A DNA stretch of 40,071 nt. Source: Spirochaetota bacterium (lineage in GTDB: Bacteria > Spirochaetota > UBA4802 > UBA5550). The stretch is taken from NCBI GenBank assembly GCA_016928865.1, contig JAFGJX010000016.1, forward strand, positions 1 to 40,071, written 5' to 3'. Shown here piece after piece: positions 15,851 through 24,799 of this stretch. The number at the start of each line of letters is the position of its first letter. Position 1 is the stretch's first letter. The position numbers and the translations under genes are program-made. The notes below the pieces were generated by a model. It searched no databases and was not told where the DNA came from. It saw only the letters and a list, made by a program, of their open reading frames with translations.

Positions 15851-17503
15851 TTATGACAAAACAGCGCCTTTCGATGCCGAGCACACATATCTAATATATC
15901 GCTGGATAAATCCTTCGGGCAGCTCCCGTCTGAACGGTATCCATGCGGCCTTTCTCTTCTTCAGATCCTCATCGGAGACATGGAGCTCGATCTTCCTGCC
16001 TGGAATGTCAATGGTTATCTCGTCGCCGTCCTTCACCAGCGCGATCGGTCCCCCGTCGTACGCCTCCGGCGACACGTGTCCTATACACGGCCCCTCGGTT
16101 CCTCCGGAGAACCGGCCGTCCGTTATTATGGCTGCTTTTTTAAGGCCAAGGGCTGAAAGACCCATTGTTGCCGCAAGAGTTTCAGGCATGCCGGGGCCGC
16201 CCTTTGGCCCCTCGTTCCTGATGACGAGAATCTCGTTCTCGCGAATATCCTTTTCCCTGATAGACTTCAGGCAATCTTCTTCCGATTCGAACACACGCGC
16301 CCGGGCCTTGAACTTCAGCATGTCTCCGGCGACAGCGGACTGCTTGACGACCGCTCCCTCCGGCGCCAGGTTTCCGTACAGAATAACCGTCCCGCCCTCT
16401 GGATAGAAAGGGTTCGTTTTATCGGGTATTATACCGGGATCCTTGACGCTTACAAACGGCATCATCTCGGCCCATGACATCCCGATCGCTGTTTGCGCAT
16501 CGAGGTGAATGTCATCTGAAAGGACCTTTATAACGGCAGGCACGCCGCCTGCCATATAAAAATCGATCATCCCGTCCGGGCCGTTGGGCATCAGCTTGCA
16601 GAGCGTGGGGATTTTCTTACTGAAATCGTTAAACTTGCTAAGGGGGAACTCGATCCCGAAATTGTGCGCAATGGCCGGGATGTGAAGGGCCGCGTTCGTA
16701 GAGCCTCCCATGGCGAGTTCGACCATGAGGGCATTCTCGAGGGACTTCATGCTCACAAGCTTCCGTATCGTCAGCTCTTCCTCAACCATTGAGACAATTC
16801 GTTTACCCGAGCTCCTGGCGAACATGAGCTTCTTCGAATGGTAGGCCGGGACACTGGATGAGCCCGGGATAGTGAGGCCCATGGCTTCAACGACGCTTTG
16901 CATCGTGTTTGCCGTTCCCATGACCTCGCATGAGCCGCAGGTGGCCACGGTAATGGTCGCCGCCTTGCCGAGTGCGTCCTCATAATCCAGGTTCGATATG
17001 CTCCTCTTCTCCTTCTGCCTTGGATTGAACCTGATATTGAAGGCGCTGGGCCCGCCGGTGACGAATATGGCGGGCAGGTTGAGCCGCGCCGCAGCCATGA
17101 CCATGCCGGGAACGATCTTGTCGCAGCTGGCGACCATCACGAGCGCATCGTACTGCATGCTGCGGCAATGGGTCTCGATGATATCGGCGATAAGATCGCG
17201 CTGGGCCAGGATGAAGCGCATGCCGCTGTTCCCCTCGGTAAGAACGTCGCACGGGGCGGGCACGCTGAATTCCATCGGGATGCCGCCGCCCATAAAAACC
17301 CCCTCCTTGACCTTCTCTGCGATATTCTTAAGATGGATATGTCCGGGGTTTATATCGGTCGGGGAATTGGCGATTCCTATGATCGGCTTCTGCTTCAAAT
17401 CTTCCATCTCGAAGCCCAGTCCTTCTATGCATCCATGGCGCGCAACGCATATAGGGAAATCGCTTGTGTCAAATAACGGCTGGCTTCTGGGTTTTTTCAT
17501 CAT
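15851..17503 (-). CDS. IlvD/Edd-family dehydratase (dihydroxy-acid dehydratase-like)
   Basis: This 550-aa enzyme of the IlvD/Edd family contains an Fe-S cluster and dehydrates 2,3-dihydroxy acids or sugar acids. Visible motifs are NPGHIHLKNIAEKVKEGV (about 52-69), SCDKIVPGMVMAAARLN, CGSCEVMGTANTM, GGSTNAALHIPAIAHN, EGPKGGPGMPE and GRFSGGTEGPCIGHVSPEA. The overall length and order match IlvD. The segment CDVLTEGNSGMRFILAQRDLIADIIE departs from the usual CDGIAMGHxGMxYSLxSRELIADS. No other branched-chain biosynthesis gene is nearby, and an MFS remnant follows it. Substrate specificity may therefore differ from valine/isoleucine synthesis; hence no symbol is given. Confidence 0.88.
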   Translation of the reverse strand: MMKKPRSQPLFDTSDFPICVARHGCIEGLGFEMEDLKQKPIIGIANSPTDINPGHIHLKNIAEKVKEGVFMGGGIPMEFSVPAPCDVLTEGNSGMRFILAQRDLIADIIETHCRSMQYDALVMVASCDKIVPGMVMAAARLNLPAIFVTGGPSAFNIRFNPRQKEKRSISNLDYEDALGKAATITVATCGSCEVMGTANTMQSVVEAMGLTIPGSSSVPAYHSKKLMFARSSGKRIVSMVEEELTIRKLVSMKSLENALMVELAMGGSTNAALHIPAIAHNFGIEFPLSKFNDFSKKIPTLCKLMPNGPDGMIDFYMAGGVPAVIKVLSDDIHLDAQTAIGMSWAEMMPFVSVKDPGIIPDKTNPFYPEGGTVILYGNLAPEGAVVKQSAVAGDMLKFKARARVFESEEDCLKSIREKDIRENEILVIRNEGPKGGPGMPETLAATMGLSALGLKKAAIITDGRFSGGTEGPCIGHVSPEAYDGGPIALVKDGDEITIDIPGRKIELHVSDEDLKKRKAAWIPFRRELPEGFIQRYIRYVCSASKGAVLS

Positions 17504-17866
17504 GCTCCTCCTGGGCGGTATGATTAGATCCTGAGCAAATTTCTTGCTCGTATCGTCTAAAAGTACAAGCTGTCTGAATATAATAATCCTGTTGCATTAT
17601 TCCCGAGTATTGTGTGATGATGACAATCGATGCAGATCACCAGGTTCAACAGCTTCTAACATCAGACATTATAATTCATCTTATCCCATTGATAGGATTT
17701 ATGCATTAACATAGGTTAATTTCTTTGAAATATCCGCATTAATTGGAACTCGCAGATTCTCATGCAATCCACGGGCCACTGAGGCGCATACCCATGGAAT
17801 CCGAGACGCGCGCTGATTGCATTATCATGAGCTAAATTTTATTATTCTTGAAACGATCTTACAGTT
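17504..17866. other. Intergenic stretch without recognisable gene
   Basis: This 363-nt gap upstream of the dehydratase and downstream of the Crp/Fnr-type gene is AT-rich. I see no ORF, tRNA or clear terminator. It must hold the dehydratase promoter, but no convincing box pair was found. Confidence 0.4.
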
Positions 17867-18475
17867 TTACGTGGATTTTTTTAAAAAGGATGCCCGGAGC
17901 CTGCTTAACGATACCGGTGATATTCCGAGATACGAGGCAATATAGTATTGTTTGACCCGCTTTTCAAGACCGGGGAAGTCTTTTAGAAACTGGTCGTAAC
18001 GTTCTTTTGCGTTATACCAGAGAAGATACCCCTCCCTTCGTTCTTTTATTACATAAAACTTTTCAAGCGATCTGGAATATATCTTAAGCCAGCAGGGATG
18101 TCGCTCAATAAACATCTTGAACGTGTCATAATCGATTACAAATGCGGTAGTGTCTTCAAGGGCCTCGACATTTAAATGGGATTCGCTCCGTTCAATGAAG
18201 GCTGCATATGATGTGATAAAATCAAATTCTTTATTGAAAAGCTTTGTATAGTCCCTGCCGTTTTTATCGATATAGAACACCCTCATCAATCCCTTGTAAA
18301 TAAAACCGCTTATGTCAGGCACTTCACCTGCCTTGATGAAGAGTTCACCCTTTTTCAAATGTTTAATACGCACATATTTTTTTACAATCTCCAATTCATC
18401 TCCGGGAATATCGGCGATCGATTTCAAATAGCGAATGAGCTGGATGAATATTTCCTTGTCTTCTCTGCTGCCCAC
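17867..18475 (-). CDS. Crp/Fnr-family transcriptional regulator
   Basis: This 202-aa regulator has an N-terminal cyclic-nucleotide-binding-like beta roll: VRIKHLKKGELFIKAGEVPDISGFIYKGLMRVFYIDKNG near residues 31-72 and EALEDTTAFVIDYDTFK near 104-120. A dimerisation helix and a short C-terminal HTH (KQYYIASYLGISPVSLSRLR, near 176-195) follow. The RxS residues needed for cAMP binding are not evident, so the ligand is unknown. The start appears to be GTG. It is divergent from the selenoprotein peroxiredoxin, separated by 262 nt, so it could regulate that gene; this is inference. Confidence 0.85.
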   Translation of the reverse strand: MGSREDKEIFIQLIRYLKSIADIPGDELEIVKKYVRIKHLKKGELFIKAGEVPDISGFIYKGLMRVFYIDKNGRDYTKLFNKEFDFITSYAAFIERSESHLNVEALEDTTAFVIDYDTFKMFIERHPCWLKIYSRSLEKFYVIKERREGYLLWYNAKERYDQFLKDFPGLEKRVKQYYIASYLGISPVSLSRLRASFLKKST

Positions 18476-18673
18476 ATTTTTTACGCAAATTGATGAGATA
18501 TGTATTTCAACCCTTACGAAAAAATGAGTCTGGAATCCAGACTGGGCTGCTATACATTAAAAGATTTTCTATCAAACATTGTATTTGTCAATGAAAAATA
18601 CCACTGGACATTATTTCACTATTTAATGGCAGTAAAAACTTCCTGTTTTTTCACCAACTTCCGTTAATAGGGC

Positions 18674-18702
18674 TTGACGTGCTCACTCATTCATGTAATG
18701 AT
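18674..18702 (+). promoter_or_regulatory. Possible promoter of the peroxiredoxin gene
   Basis: TTGACG (18674-18679), a 17-nt spacer, then AATGAT (18697-18702). The -35 box is good and the -10 box moderate. A strong AGGAGGT ribosome site follows, ending 4 nt before the ATG at 18738. Confidence 0.4.
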
Positions 18703-18737
18703 CATAATTTCTCAAAATTATAAGCAGAGGAGGTATT

Positions 18738-19475
18738 ATGAAGAAACTCGGAATTGTATTAGCCATCCTTGTCTTTGTTGCCTCGCTTGCGCCTGTGGCT
18801 ATGTCCCAGGTTCTGGGGCCGTGCGGCACCCCGGACGCGCAGAAACCCGCAGCAGCAGTGGCGGCAGCGGCTCAGTCAGTCGCGGGTGGTCCTCCGGCCA
18901 TCAGCTCAGTACCCCTGCCGGGCGACCAGGCCCCCAACTTCGAGCTGCCGGCAGTGGTGGGCGACCAGGTAAAAACCATAAAGCTGTCAGACTATGAAGG
19001 CAAATGGCGCGTGGTCTGCTTCTATCCGGCCGACTTCACCTTCGTTTGACCGACCGAACTGTCCGCGGTCGCGGATAAATACGAGACCCTGAAAAAAATG
19101 AACGTAGAAGTCATCGCCATCAGCACCGACACCGTATTCTCCCACATCATGTTCAAACGGACCTCGCCCACGGTTAAAAACGTCCAGTATCCCATGGCTG
19201 CCGATCCCTCTGGAGCGGTCGCCCGTGCGTACGGAGTCTGGCAGCCGCGTTCCGGACTGAACCAGCGGGGCAGATTCATCATCAATCCCCAGGGCACTAT
19301 CATGGCTGTCGAGGTACTGACCGGACCGGTGGGGCGCTCCGTCAACGAGTTAATCCGCCAGATCCAGGCCATGCAGGCCGTGGCCAGCAACAAGGGAATG
19401 GCCGCTCCGGCCGGCTGGACCCCTGGCAAAAAGTTGATCAACACCCGCGTGCCAGAGGATGTGGGACGCTACTAA
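18738..19475 (+). CDS. Exported selenocysteine-containing peroxiredoxin (AhpC/Prx1 type), UGA at the peroxidatic position
   Basis: This is a single 245-residue frame if TGA at 19047-19049 is read as selenocysteine. A signal peptide (about 1-24, [20 protein letters not shown]...AMSQ) is followed by an Ala/Pro linker and then an AhpC/Prx1 peroxiredoxin domain (about 58-245). The active-site block is [13 protein letters not shown], where the family has FTFVCPTE; Sec104 thus replaces the peroxidatic Cys and PxxxTxxU is kept. Downstream homology continues ([33 protein letters not shown]). The resolving Cys motif GEVCPAxW is replaced by GMAAPAGW, so recycling must use another thiol or an external reductant. 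A GGUC-loop hairpin 17 nt after UGA fits a bacterial SECIS. It probably reduces peroxides in the periplasm. Cytoplasmic Sec peroxiredoxins (PrxU of Eubacterium acidaminophilum) are known; the signal peptide is unusual. Confidence 0.92.
19047..19077 (+). promoter_or_regulatory. Bacterial SECIS element with the UGA(Sec) codon
   Basis: TGA (19047-19049) is followed by a 7-bp stem, TGTCCGC (19060-19066) with GCGGATA (19071-19077), enclosing the tetraloop GGTC (19067-19070). The loop equals the GGUC apical loop that SelB reads in E. coli fdhF. The spacing of 17 nt from UGA to the loop is close to that of fdhF. Confidence 0.8.
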
Positions 19476-19510
19476 CCACAGAGCGTAGCAGTGCTTTGAA
19501 TTCGGTTGTA

Positions 19511-19538
19511 TACGGCGCCTCATATTAGAGGCGCCGTA
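19511..19538. terminator. Strong hairpin after the peroxiredoxin gene
   Basis: A perfect 11-bp stem TACGGCGCCTC / GAGGCGCCGTA with a 6-nt loop lies 35 nt after the stop codon. It lacks a T run, so it may protect the mRNA 3' end or cause pausing rather than terminate by itself. Confidence 0.5.
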
Positions 19539-19589
19539 CGATAAGTGAACGGATAGATTTATAGCAGGTTACAGACATCAATCATGAAG

Positions 19590-19624
19590 AAGAAAAAGCA
19601 GCAAGTTCCATGCTGCTTTTTCTT
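19590..19624 (+). terminator. Intrinsic terminator, possibly bidirectional
   Basis: Stem AAGAAAAAGCAGCA (19590-19603) pairs perfectly with TGCTGCTTTTTCTT (19611-19624). The GC core is followed by a T run on the plus strand and by an equivalent run on the minus strand. Confidence 0.7.
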
Positions 19625-19711
19625 TACTCGCTTACCCTCTATTGGATGATGACAATCCCGCATGTCCTGGCAAATAAACATTATCAGATAATCTCTTGAC
19701 GTAATCACCTG

Positions 19712-21139
19712 ATGGATATTGGATGTACACCACTCATGGATGATGAAATTTACATAAAGGCGGAAAGTCCGGGCGCAAAAGAGATTCACGGGATGTTCGA
19801 CGGTCCCATACTGCCGCTCGCTCTGAGGCTATCCATCCCCTTCTTCATAAGCAACATTATCGGTCTCCTGTATCTCGTGATAGACACCTATTTCATCACG
19901 CTTATCGACCGCGGCTCGACGGCGCTCATCAGCGGGACCGGTCTGGTCTTCCCCGTATATTTCCTTTTCCTCGCACTGGGAATGGGAATCAATATCGGAG
20001 TAAGCAGCCTGGTAGCGCGCGCCATAGGAGAACGGAACCAGCCGGCGCTGGAGCGCGCCGCCGATTCAGGCCTGCTCATCGCCGCCGTCATCGCGGTCGC
20101 CACCCTGACGCTCGGATACGTTTTTGGCGGCGACATCCTTCACTTCCTTGCCGGCTCAAAGCTTTCCGAAGAGGCCATCGGGCACGGCATGAGGTTCTTT
20201 TACTTCATTCTGCCCGCATTGGGGCTGCTCCTGCTTGGCCACGTGTTGCTCGGCGTCCTGCAGGGCGAAGGTCTCACCAGGTATATCGCCACCGCTTCTG
20301 TCCTCTCAGCGGTGGTGAACATCGCCCTGGACCCGGTGCTCATATTCTATTTCGACATGGGCGTGGCCGGGGCCGGCCTCGCCACCACGCTCGGTATCGC
20401 CTCTGCCGGCGTCTACGTAATAAGTATCTTCGTGAAAAAGAAATCATCGATCCCGATACACTGGGACCTTACCCGGGCCAGTGCCAGGCTCATAGGCGAG
20501 ATCATACGCGTTGGCTCGGTCCAGTCCCTGCAGATGGCGGCCATGTCCGTGACCTTCATGTTCCTGAACAACATCGTCTCCTCGATCGGGCAGGACGCCA
20601 TGAATTCCTTCGCGCTCTGCGGCAGGACCGACCAGGTGTTGTTCATTCCCGCCTTCGCCATTTCCGGCGCGACCATAAGCATGGTGGGACAAAATTACGG
20701 CCGCGGCAACCTGGCGCGGGTGCGGAGCATATACGCGCGAAACATGCTCCTCGGACTGGCCATGGTGCTTGTCCTGGCGATCGTATACAACATGGCGGCC
20801 GAATGGATTTTCTACGGTTTCTCCAGCGTCGAATCAGTGATACGAGGGAGCGTGTCACAGGTGCGCGCCCTCTCCTTCACCTTCCTGGGCGTGTCCGTGG
20901 CCATGATATCAGGCTCCACGTTCCAGGCCACGGGAAGGCCCCTGCCCGCGCTCCTGATCACCCTGATCAGGATGATCTTCCTCGCGGTGCCCACGGCATA
21001 TCTGCTGGTTCATGTCTTTGGCATGAAGATGACAGGGGTGTTCATCGGTCTTGGGGCGGGAAACGCTCTGGCCCTTCCCCTTTCCTGGGCCTGGACATGG
21101 CTGCACCTGAAAAACCTGAAGGTGCGGGCCATCGGCTGA
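19712..21139 (+). CDS. MATE-family multidrug/metabolite exporter
   Basis: This 475-aa polytopic membrane protein has about 12 hydrophobic segments and MATE hallmarks. It opens GPILPLALRLSIPFFISNIIGLLYLVIDTYFI. Further segments are LALGMGINIGVSSLVARAIGERN, a second-half equivalent FIPAFAISGATISMVGQNYGRGN, and a domain-joining region near residue 235. MATE proteins exchange drugs or metabolites against Na+ or H+. The start is ambiguous (ATG at 19712 or 19736) and no clear ribosome site is seen. It follows the terminator of the peroxiredoxin gene, so it is a separate unit. The substrate cannot be told from sequence. Confidence 0.92.
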   Translation: MDIGCTPLMDDEIYIKAESPGAKEIHGMFDGPILPLALRLSIPFFISNIIGLLYLVIDTYFITLIDRGSTALISGTGLVFPVYFLFLALGMGINIGVSSLVARAIGERNQPALERAADSGLLIAAVIAVATLTLGYVFGGDILHFLAGSKLSEEAIGHGMRFFYFILPALGLLLLGHVLLGVLQGEGLTRYIATASVLSAVVNIALDPVLIFYFDMGVAGAGLATTLGIASAGVYVISIFVKKKSSIPIHWDLTRASARLIGEIIRVGSVQSLQMAAMSVTFMFLNNIVSSIGQDAMNSFALCGRTDQVLFIPAFAISGATISMVGQNYGRGNLARVRSIYARNMLLGLAMVLVLAIVYNMAAEWIFYGFSSVESVIRGSVSQVRALSFTFLGVSVAMISGSTFQATGRPLPALLITLIRMIFLAVPTAYLLVHVFGMKMTGVFIGLGAGNALALPLSWAWTWLHLKNLKVRAIG

Positions 21140-21175
21140 TATGGATAGGGGTTCATCTTTTACCAATTGAAACAA

Positions 21176-22900
21176 TCAGGAAATTGATCCGGGGAAGAGT
21201 ATTTCCCAGCGCGTGCCGGCACTGCGGTCAATACTATACCGCCCCCGCATCTGCTTTATCAGCACGCCCACTAGATGGAGTCCCAGCGTTTTCACGGTCC
21301 CGGGGTCAATATCTTCCGGCAGTCCGATCCCGTTATCTGAAATGGTGAGCGCTATCTCATTATTATCATTGTGACGGATGAATATTGAGATTTCACCGGT
21401 TCCATCAATTTCGGAAAACGCATGTTTCAGGGCATTGCTCACGAGTTCATTGACGATGAGTCCGCAGGGTATCGCGATATCGATACCAAGACTGGTAGGT
21501 TCCATGTCATAAGACGAATTCACCCTGCCGGGGGGCATGGAAATAGATCTGCACAATTCATCCGTCAGAAATTGCAAATAAGAGACCATGTCAATACGTG
21601 AAAAGTCATTTGACTTATACAATTGCTCATGAATAATGGCCATCGATAGAATTCTGTTCTTTGCCTCGCGAAATCCTTCCATCAGCGCATCGTTTTGCCT
21701 CTCATCAGCCTGAAGATTCAAGATGCTTATAATCAACTGAAGATTGTTTTTCACCCTGTGGTGAATCTCTTTTAGAAGCACCTCCTTTTCCTGAAGCGAA
21801 GCAATGATCTTCTCTTCCGCCCGCTTGATATCCGTAATATCAAAAAAGTTTACAATTATACTGCTGGATGTCAGTGAGGCGCCTATCATCATGATGCGCA
21901 CGGTACCATCCCTGCAGGTCACGTGATACTCAGATGGTTCAATGTTTGTTCGGTTTGCCGTGGCTTTCTTAACGGCTGTACGCCAAGAGGATATCACACT
22001 GCTGCGATAATCCCGGTCAGGAAACCCGAGTCGCCAGCATGTATCCATGGTCGGAATATCATCAATTGAATATCCAATGATCCGGATAAAGCTATTGTTA
22101 ACATCGATGACCCTCCCGTCAAGGTCATAGTTGACCATGGGCAGCGGCGCCATGTTAAAAAGCCTCCTGAAACGCTCTTCGCTTTGCGCAAGGTCATCCT
22201 GCGCGTCCTTCATATTCTGAATATTCATATGCTGCCCGATGATGCGCGATGGCAATCCCGCATTGTCCCACTCAATTGCCCTCCCCCGGGCAAGAACCCA
22301 GCACCAGGTTCCATCTGACCTGCGGACGCGAAATTCCGACTCGTATTGCCCGCCACCATTTTGTATATACTCCAGGAACGCCTGTTCCGATGCGACAAGA
22401 TCATCGGGATGTACAAATTTTCTCCATTCTGAAAGCTGTATCTCCCGTGATATCGGTTCATACCCGAACATTTTATACCATTGCTCGCTGAAATATCCAA
22501 TGCCCCGGGAAGGATAGAAATCCCATATCCCCACCGGGGTCGCTTCAGTGGCAAGACGCAGCAATTCGCCCTGATCAAAAAGTTTTTGATTGGCTACTTG
22601 CAGCTTTGCGACCCTGTCCCGCAGCCGATACCAGAGAATAAAGCTTGCGGTCGCAAGTCCCATCAGAATCAGAACTACCAGCACATTGACGTTTTTAAGC
22701 ATACGCCGGGTTACCGGATCCAGCCACCCCTCCTTTTCCGCCATCTGACGCACGGCAGATGGATCAGCAACATGAGCAGTGGCTACATGACCCCATGCAA
22801 GACCGGCAAATAAGATACAGGTAGCGCATAACAGACTTGCTTTTCTATAAAGATTCAGCCTGCTTTCTGTTAGTATATCTGAGTGTCGTTTATACAACAT
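21176..22900 (-). CDS. Membrane-anchored PAS sensor histidine kinase (HisKA_2 type)
   Basis: The ATG at 22900 gives about 574 residues. The N-terminus has a hydrophobic segment (ASLLCATCILFAGLAWGHVA), a short periplasmic loop (ADPSAVRQMAEKEGWLD) and a membrane helix (VLVVLILMGLATASFILWY). Two PAS domains follow: one with GIGYFSEQWYKMFGYE...RSDGTWCWVLARGRAIEW, the other with LFNMAPLPMVNYDLDGRVIDVN. A HisKA_2 dimerisation segment (LLKEIHHRVKNNLQLIISILNLQ, the His of EIHHRVKNN being the likely phosphosite) and a HATPase domain (NELVSNALKHAF, SDNGIGLPEDI) end the protein. The partner response regulator is not in the window. The listed frame could extend to a TTG at 22918, but the ATG is preferred. 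Confidence 0.92.
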   Translation of the reverse strand: MLYKRHSDILTESRLNLYRKASLLCATCILFAGLAWGHVATAHVADPSAVRQMAEKEGWLDPVTRRMLKNVNVLVVLILMGLATASFILWYRLRDRVAKLQVANQKLFDQGELLRLATEATPVGIWDFYPSRGIGYFSEQWYKMFGYEPISREIQLSEWRKFVHPDDLVASEQAFLEYIQNGGGQYESEFRVRRSDGTWCWVLARGRAIEWDNAGLPSRIIGQHMNIQNMKDAQDDLAQSEERFRRLFNMAPLPMVNYDLDGRVIDVNNSFIRIIGYSIDDIPTMDTCWRLGFPDRDYRSSVISSWRTAVKKATANRTNIEPSEYHVTCRDGTVRIMMIGASLTSSSIIVNFFDITDIKRAEEKIIASLQEKEVLLKEIHHRVKNNLQLIISILNLQADERQNDALMEGFREAKNRILSMAIIHEQLYKSNDFSRIDMVSYLQFLTDELCRSISMPPGRVNSSYDMEPTSLGIDIAIPCGLIVNELVSNALKHAFSEIDGTGEISIFIRHNDNNEIALTISDNGIGLPEDIDPGTVKTLGLHLVGVLIKQMRGRYSIDRSAGTRWEILFPGSIS

Positions 22901-23112
22901 CCTTTTCCCTGAAAACAATAATTACTTCAGAGCTGTTGTCTGTTTTTTTTACAGCACTCGCTATTCGGATCTAATAAATATGATTTAATATAATAATATA
23001 ATTTATGATATGAAAAGCAAAATTAATTTGCGACAAAATAAGGTATTAATTAACAGGAAAGCGTCTTATCTCGTAGATTGAATACAATAATGAAAATAAT
23101 GCGTGTTATATT

Positions 23113-23874
23113 CTAAACCAGCAGCCATTCTCCCGCACCGTACCGACCTGCGACATGATATGTCATACCTCTGTTGACCGCCAGGTGCGTCCCGAGGGCG
23201 AGCTTCGGCGCGTTATTCGTCTCTGACAGGTGGCCCAGGCAGGCCCAGCGCAGCCGTGTGCCGCAGCGCGCGATGAGATCAGCGGACTCGATGTTGGAGA
23301 TATGGCCGCCCGGACCGGCGATCCTTTTTTTCAGGAACGCCGGATACGGGCCCCTCTGAAGCATCTCCGCATCATAATTGCTTTCAATAAGCGCAGCGTC
23401 CACTGATGAAAGCGCTCCTTTCAGTTCCTCGAAAGGATGCCCCAGGTCAGTGAATATCCCGAGACGCGAATCCCCGTCATCAACGATAAACGCCACGCCG
23501 TCCGCCCCGTCATGGGGCGTGCGTATGGTCTCGACCCGGACCCTGCCAAAGCAAAGCGTCTCTCCCCTCATGAAATGACACACTTCGTCCAGCCTCCCGA
23601 GTTCGCAGGACGATCGCGCTGCATGCAGCGTGGCTTCGGTGCAATACAGGGGGAACCCGAACTTCCGCTGGTAAACGCCCGCACACCGGACATGGTCAGT
23701 GTGGTCATGTGATATAATCAGCGCATCCACCTGTGCGATGTCACGTCCCGCACGATGCAGACGCTCCGCAGCCTGTTTCCCGCTGATCCCCGCGTCGAAG
23801 AGAAGCCTCACGCCTCCTGCCTCGACATAGATGCAGTTGCCGTTGCTTCCGGATTGAAGAGAGAGAAGAACCAT
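23113..23874 (-). CDS. MBL-fold metallohydrolase (YycJ/WalJ-like)
   Basis: This 253-aa metallo-beta-lactamase fold protein opens MVLLSLQSGSNGNCIYVEAGGVRLLFDAGISGKQ, typical of the YycJ/WalJ branch. The metal motif HDHTDH follows (in LIISHDHTDHVRCAGV), then TPHDGADGVAF, FTDLGHPFEEL, ESNYDAEML and GHLSETNN, in the family order. Members are thought to be exonucleases or phosphodiesterases; the function here is not proven. I prefer the ATG at 23874 to a TTG at 23910, because homology begins at VLLSLQSGS. No strong ribosome site precedes it. Confidence 0.9.
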   Translation of the reverse strand: MVLLSLQSGSNGNCIYVEAGGVRLLFDAGISGKQAAERLHRAGRDIAQVDALIISHDHTDHVRCAGVYQRKFGFPLYCTEATLHAARSSCELGRLDEVCHFMRGETLCFGRVRVETIRTPHDGADGVAFIVDDGDSRLGIFTDLGHPFEELKGALSSVDAALIESNYDAEMLQRGPYPAFLKKRIAGPGGHISNIESADLIARCGTRLRWACLGHLSETNNAPKLALGTHLAVNRGMTYHVAGRYGAGEWLLV

Positions 23875-23965
23875 GGCGGGGAGTCTGACAGCAGGCGGAA
23901 CGCGGGTCAATAAATAAAAGGCGGCGATAATTAATTATTACGACTCTCCGGAAAACGAAAGCCAC

Positions 23966-24601
23966 CTAGTTTACATGTTGCAAAATATAATAAATCGACC
24001 GCAAATTCTCCGGCTGTCGTATATTCTCTTCGACTTCCTTCAATTCAGCATCGGCCAGTGGATTGCGGGTCGATTCAAGTTTCGACTTAAGACAATAGAA
24101 ATATTCATTCAGCCATACATCTTCATGCAATTCAAATGATTGCATCAACTGTAAATTAATGCTTTTAAAATATCTCCTTTTTTCTTCATCATTTTTTAAC
24201 TCATCATGGATCAGCAGGAACCCGTTGCTTTTCATGTAGGCGACGAGCGCCTTCAATCCGTTTTCGAAGCCGATTACATTCAACAACCCTTCAGCCAGAA
24301 TAACATCAAAATTAAAATCAAATAATGCGGGCTTTAGAATTGTATCATGAATGATAGTAATCCTGTCCCTCAGATTCAATGATACGGCCTTTTCTTTGAA
24401 CCATTCCAGGCTCGCCTGATCCGGATCAACTGCGTACATGGTGCCGTTGCATACTTCCAGGAGAGCCAGGGATGAAACACCGGTGCCGCACCCGGCATCC
24501 AGTATAAGCGGTTTATCAATATCGGGTAGCATTGAGAATGCCTTGATGGTGTACCTGTTTAACCGTCTCCTGCATTCATCCCTGATTTCGAATAGATTCA
24601 T
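23966..24601 (-). CDS. Class I SAM-dependent methyltransferase
   Basis: This ~211-aa protein has a Rossmann-type methyltransferase core. Motif I is ILDAGCGTGVSSLALLEVC (about 34-52), motif II contains the acidic AVDPDQASLEWFKEKA, and a motif IV region is FDVILAEGLLNVIGFENGLKAL, followed by FLLIHDELKND. The C-terminal 60 residues are helical and charged and probably set specificity. The substrate is unknown. A GTG at 24607 is an alternative start two codons upstream. It lies between the MBL protein and the acyl-CoA synthetase on the same strand, but spacing does not suggest a common operon. Confidence 0.88.
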   Translation of the reverse strand: MNLFEIRDECRRRLNRYTIKAFSMLPDIDKPLILDAGCGTGVSSLALLEVCNGTMYAVDPDQASLEWFKEKAVSLNLRDRITIIHDTILKPALFDFNFDVILAEGLLNVIGFENGLKALVAYMKSNGFLLIHDELKNDEEKRRYFKSINLQLMQSFELHEDVWLNEYFYCLKSKLESTRNPLADAELKEVEENIRQPENLRSIYYILQHVN

Positions 24602-24742
24602 TTTCACAACAGCATCTTTTTATAACTATTACAATAATCTTTGTGAATACGATTATACCTTCTCAACTGCCGCCTGTCAAATAGTATATAGACCGCCCGG
24701 GGATGTTCATATCAAGTTTCCAATACAATCCCCTCCCCTTAC

Positions 24743-24772
24743 AATAAAAAAGGCCGCGCTACATGCGCGGCC
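24743..24772 (-). terminator. Intrinsic terminator of the acyl-CoA synthetase gene
   Basis: On the minus strand the 8-bp GC stem GGCCGCGC / GCGCGGCC (24752-24759 with 24765-24772, 5-nt loop) is followed by a run of T (plus strand AATAAAAAA at 24743-24751). It begins about 28 nt past the stop codon. Confidence 0.85.
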
Positions 24773-24799
24773 CCTGTTGCTTCAATTCCATTTCGGCCG

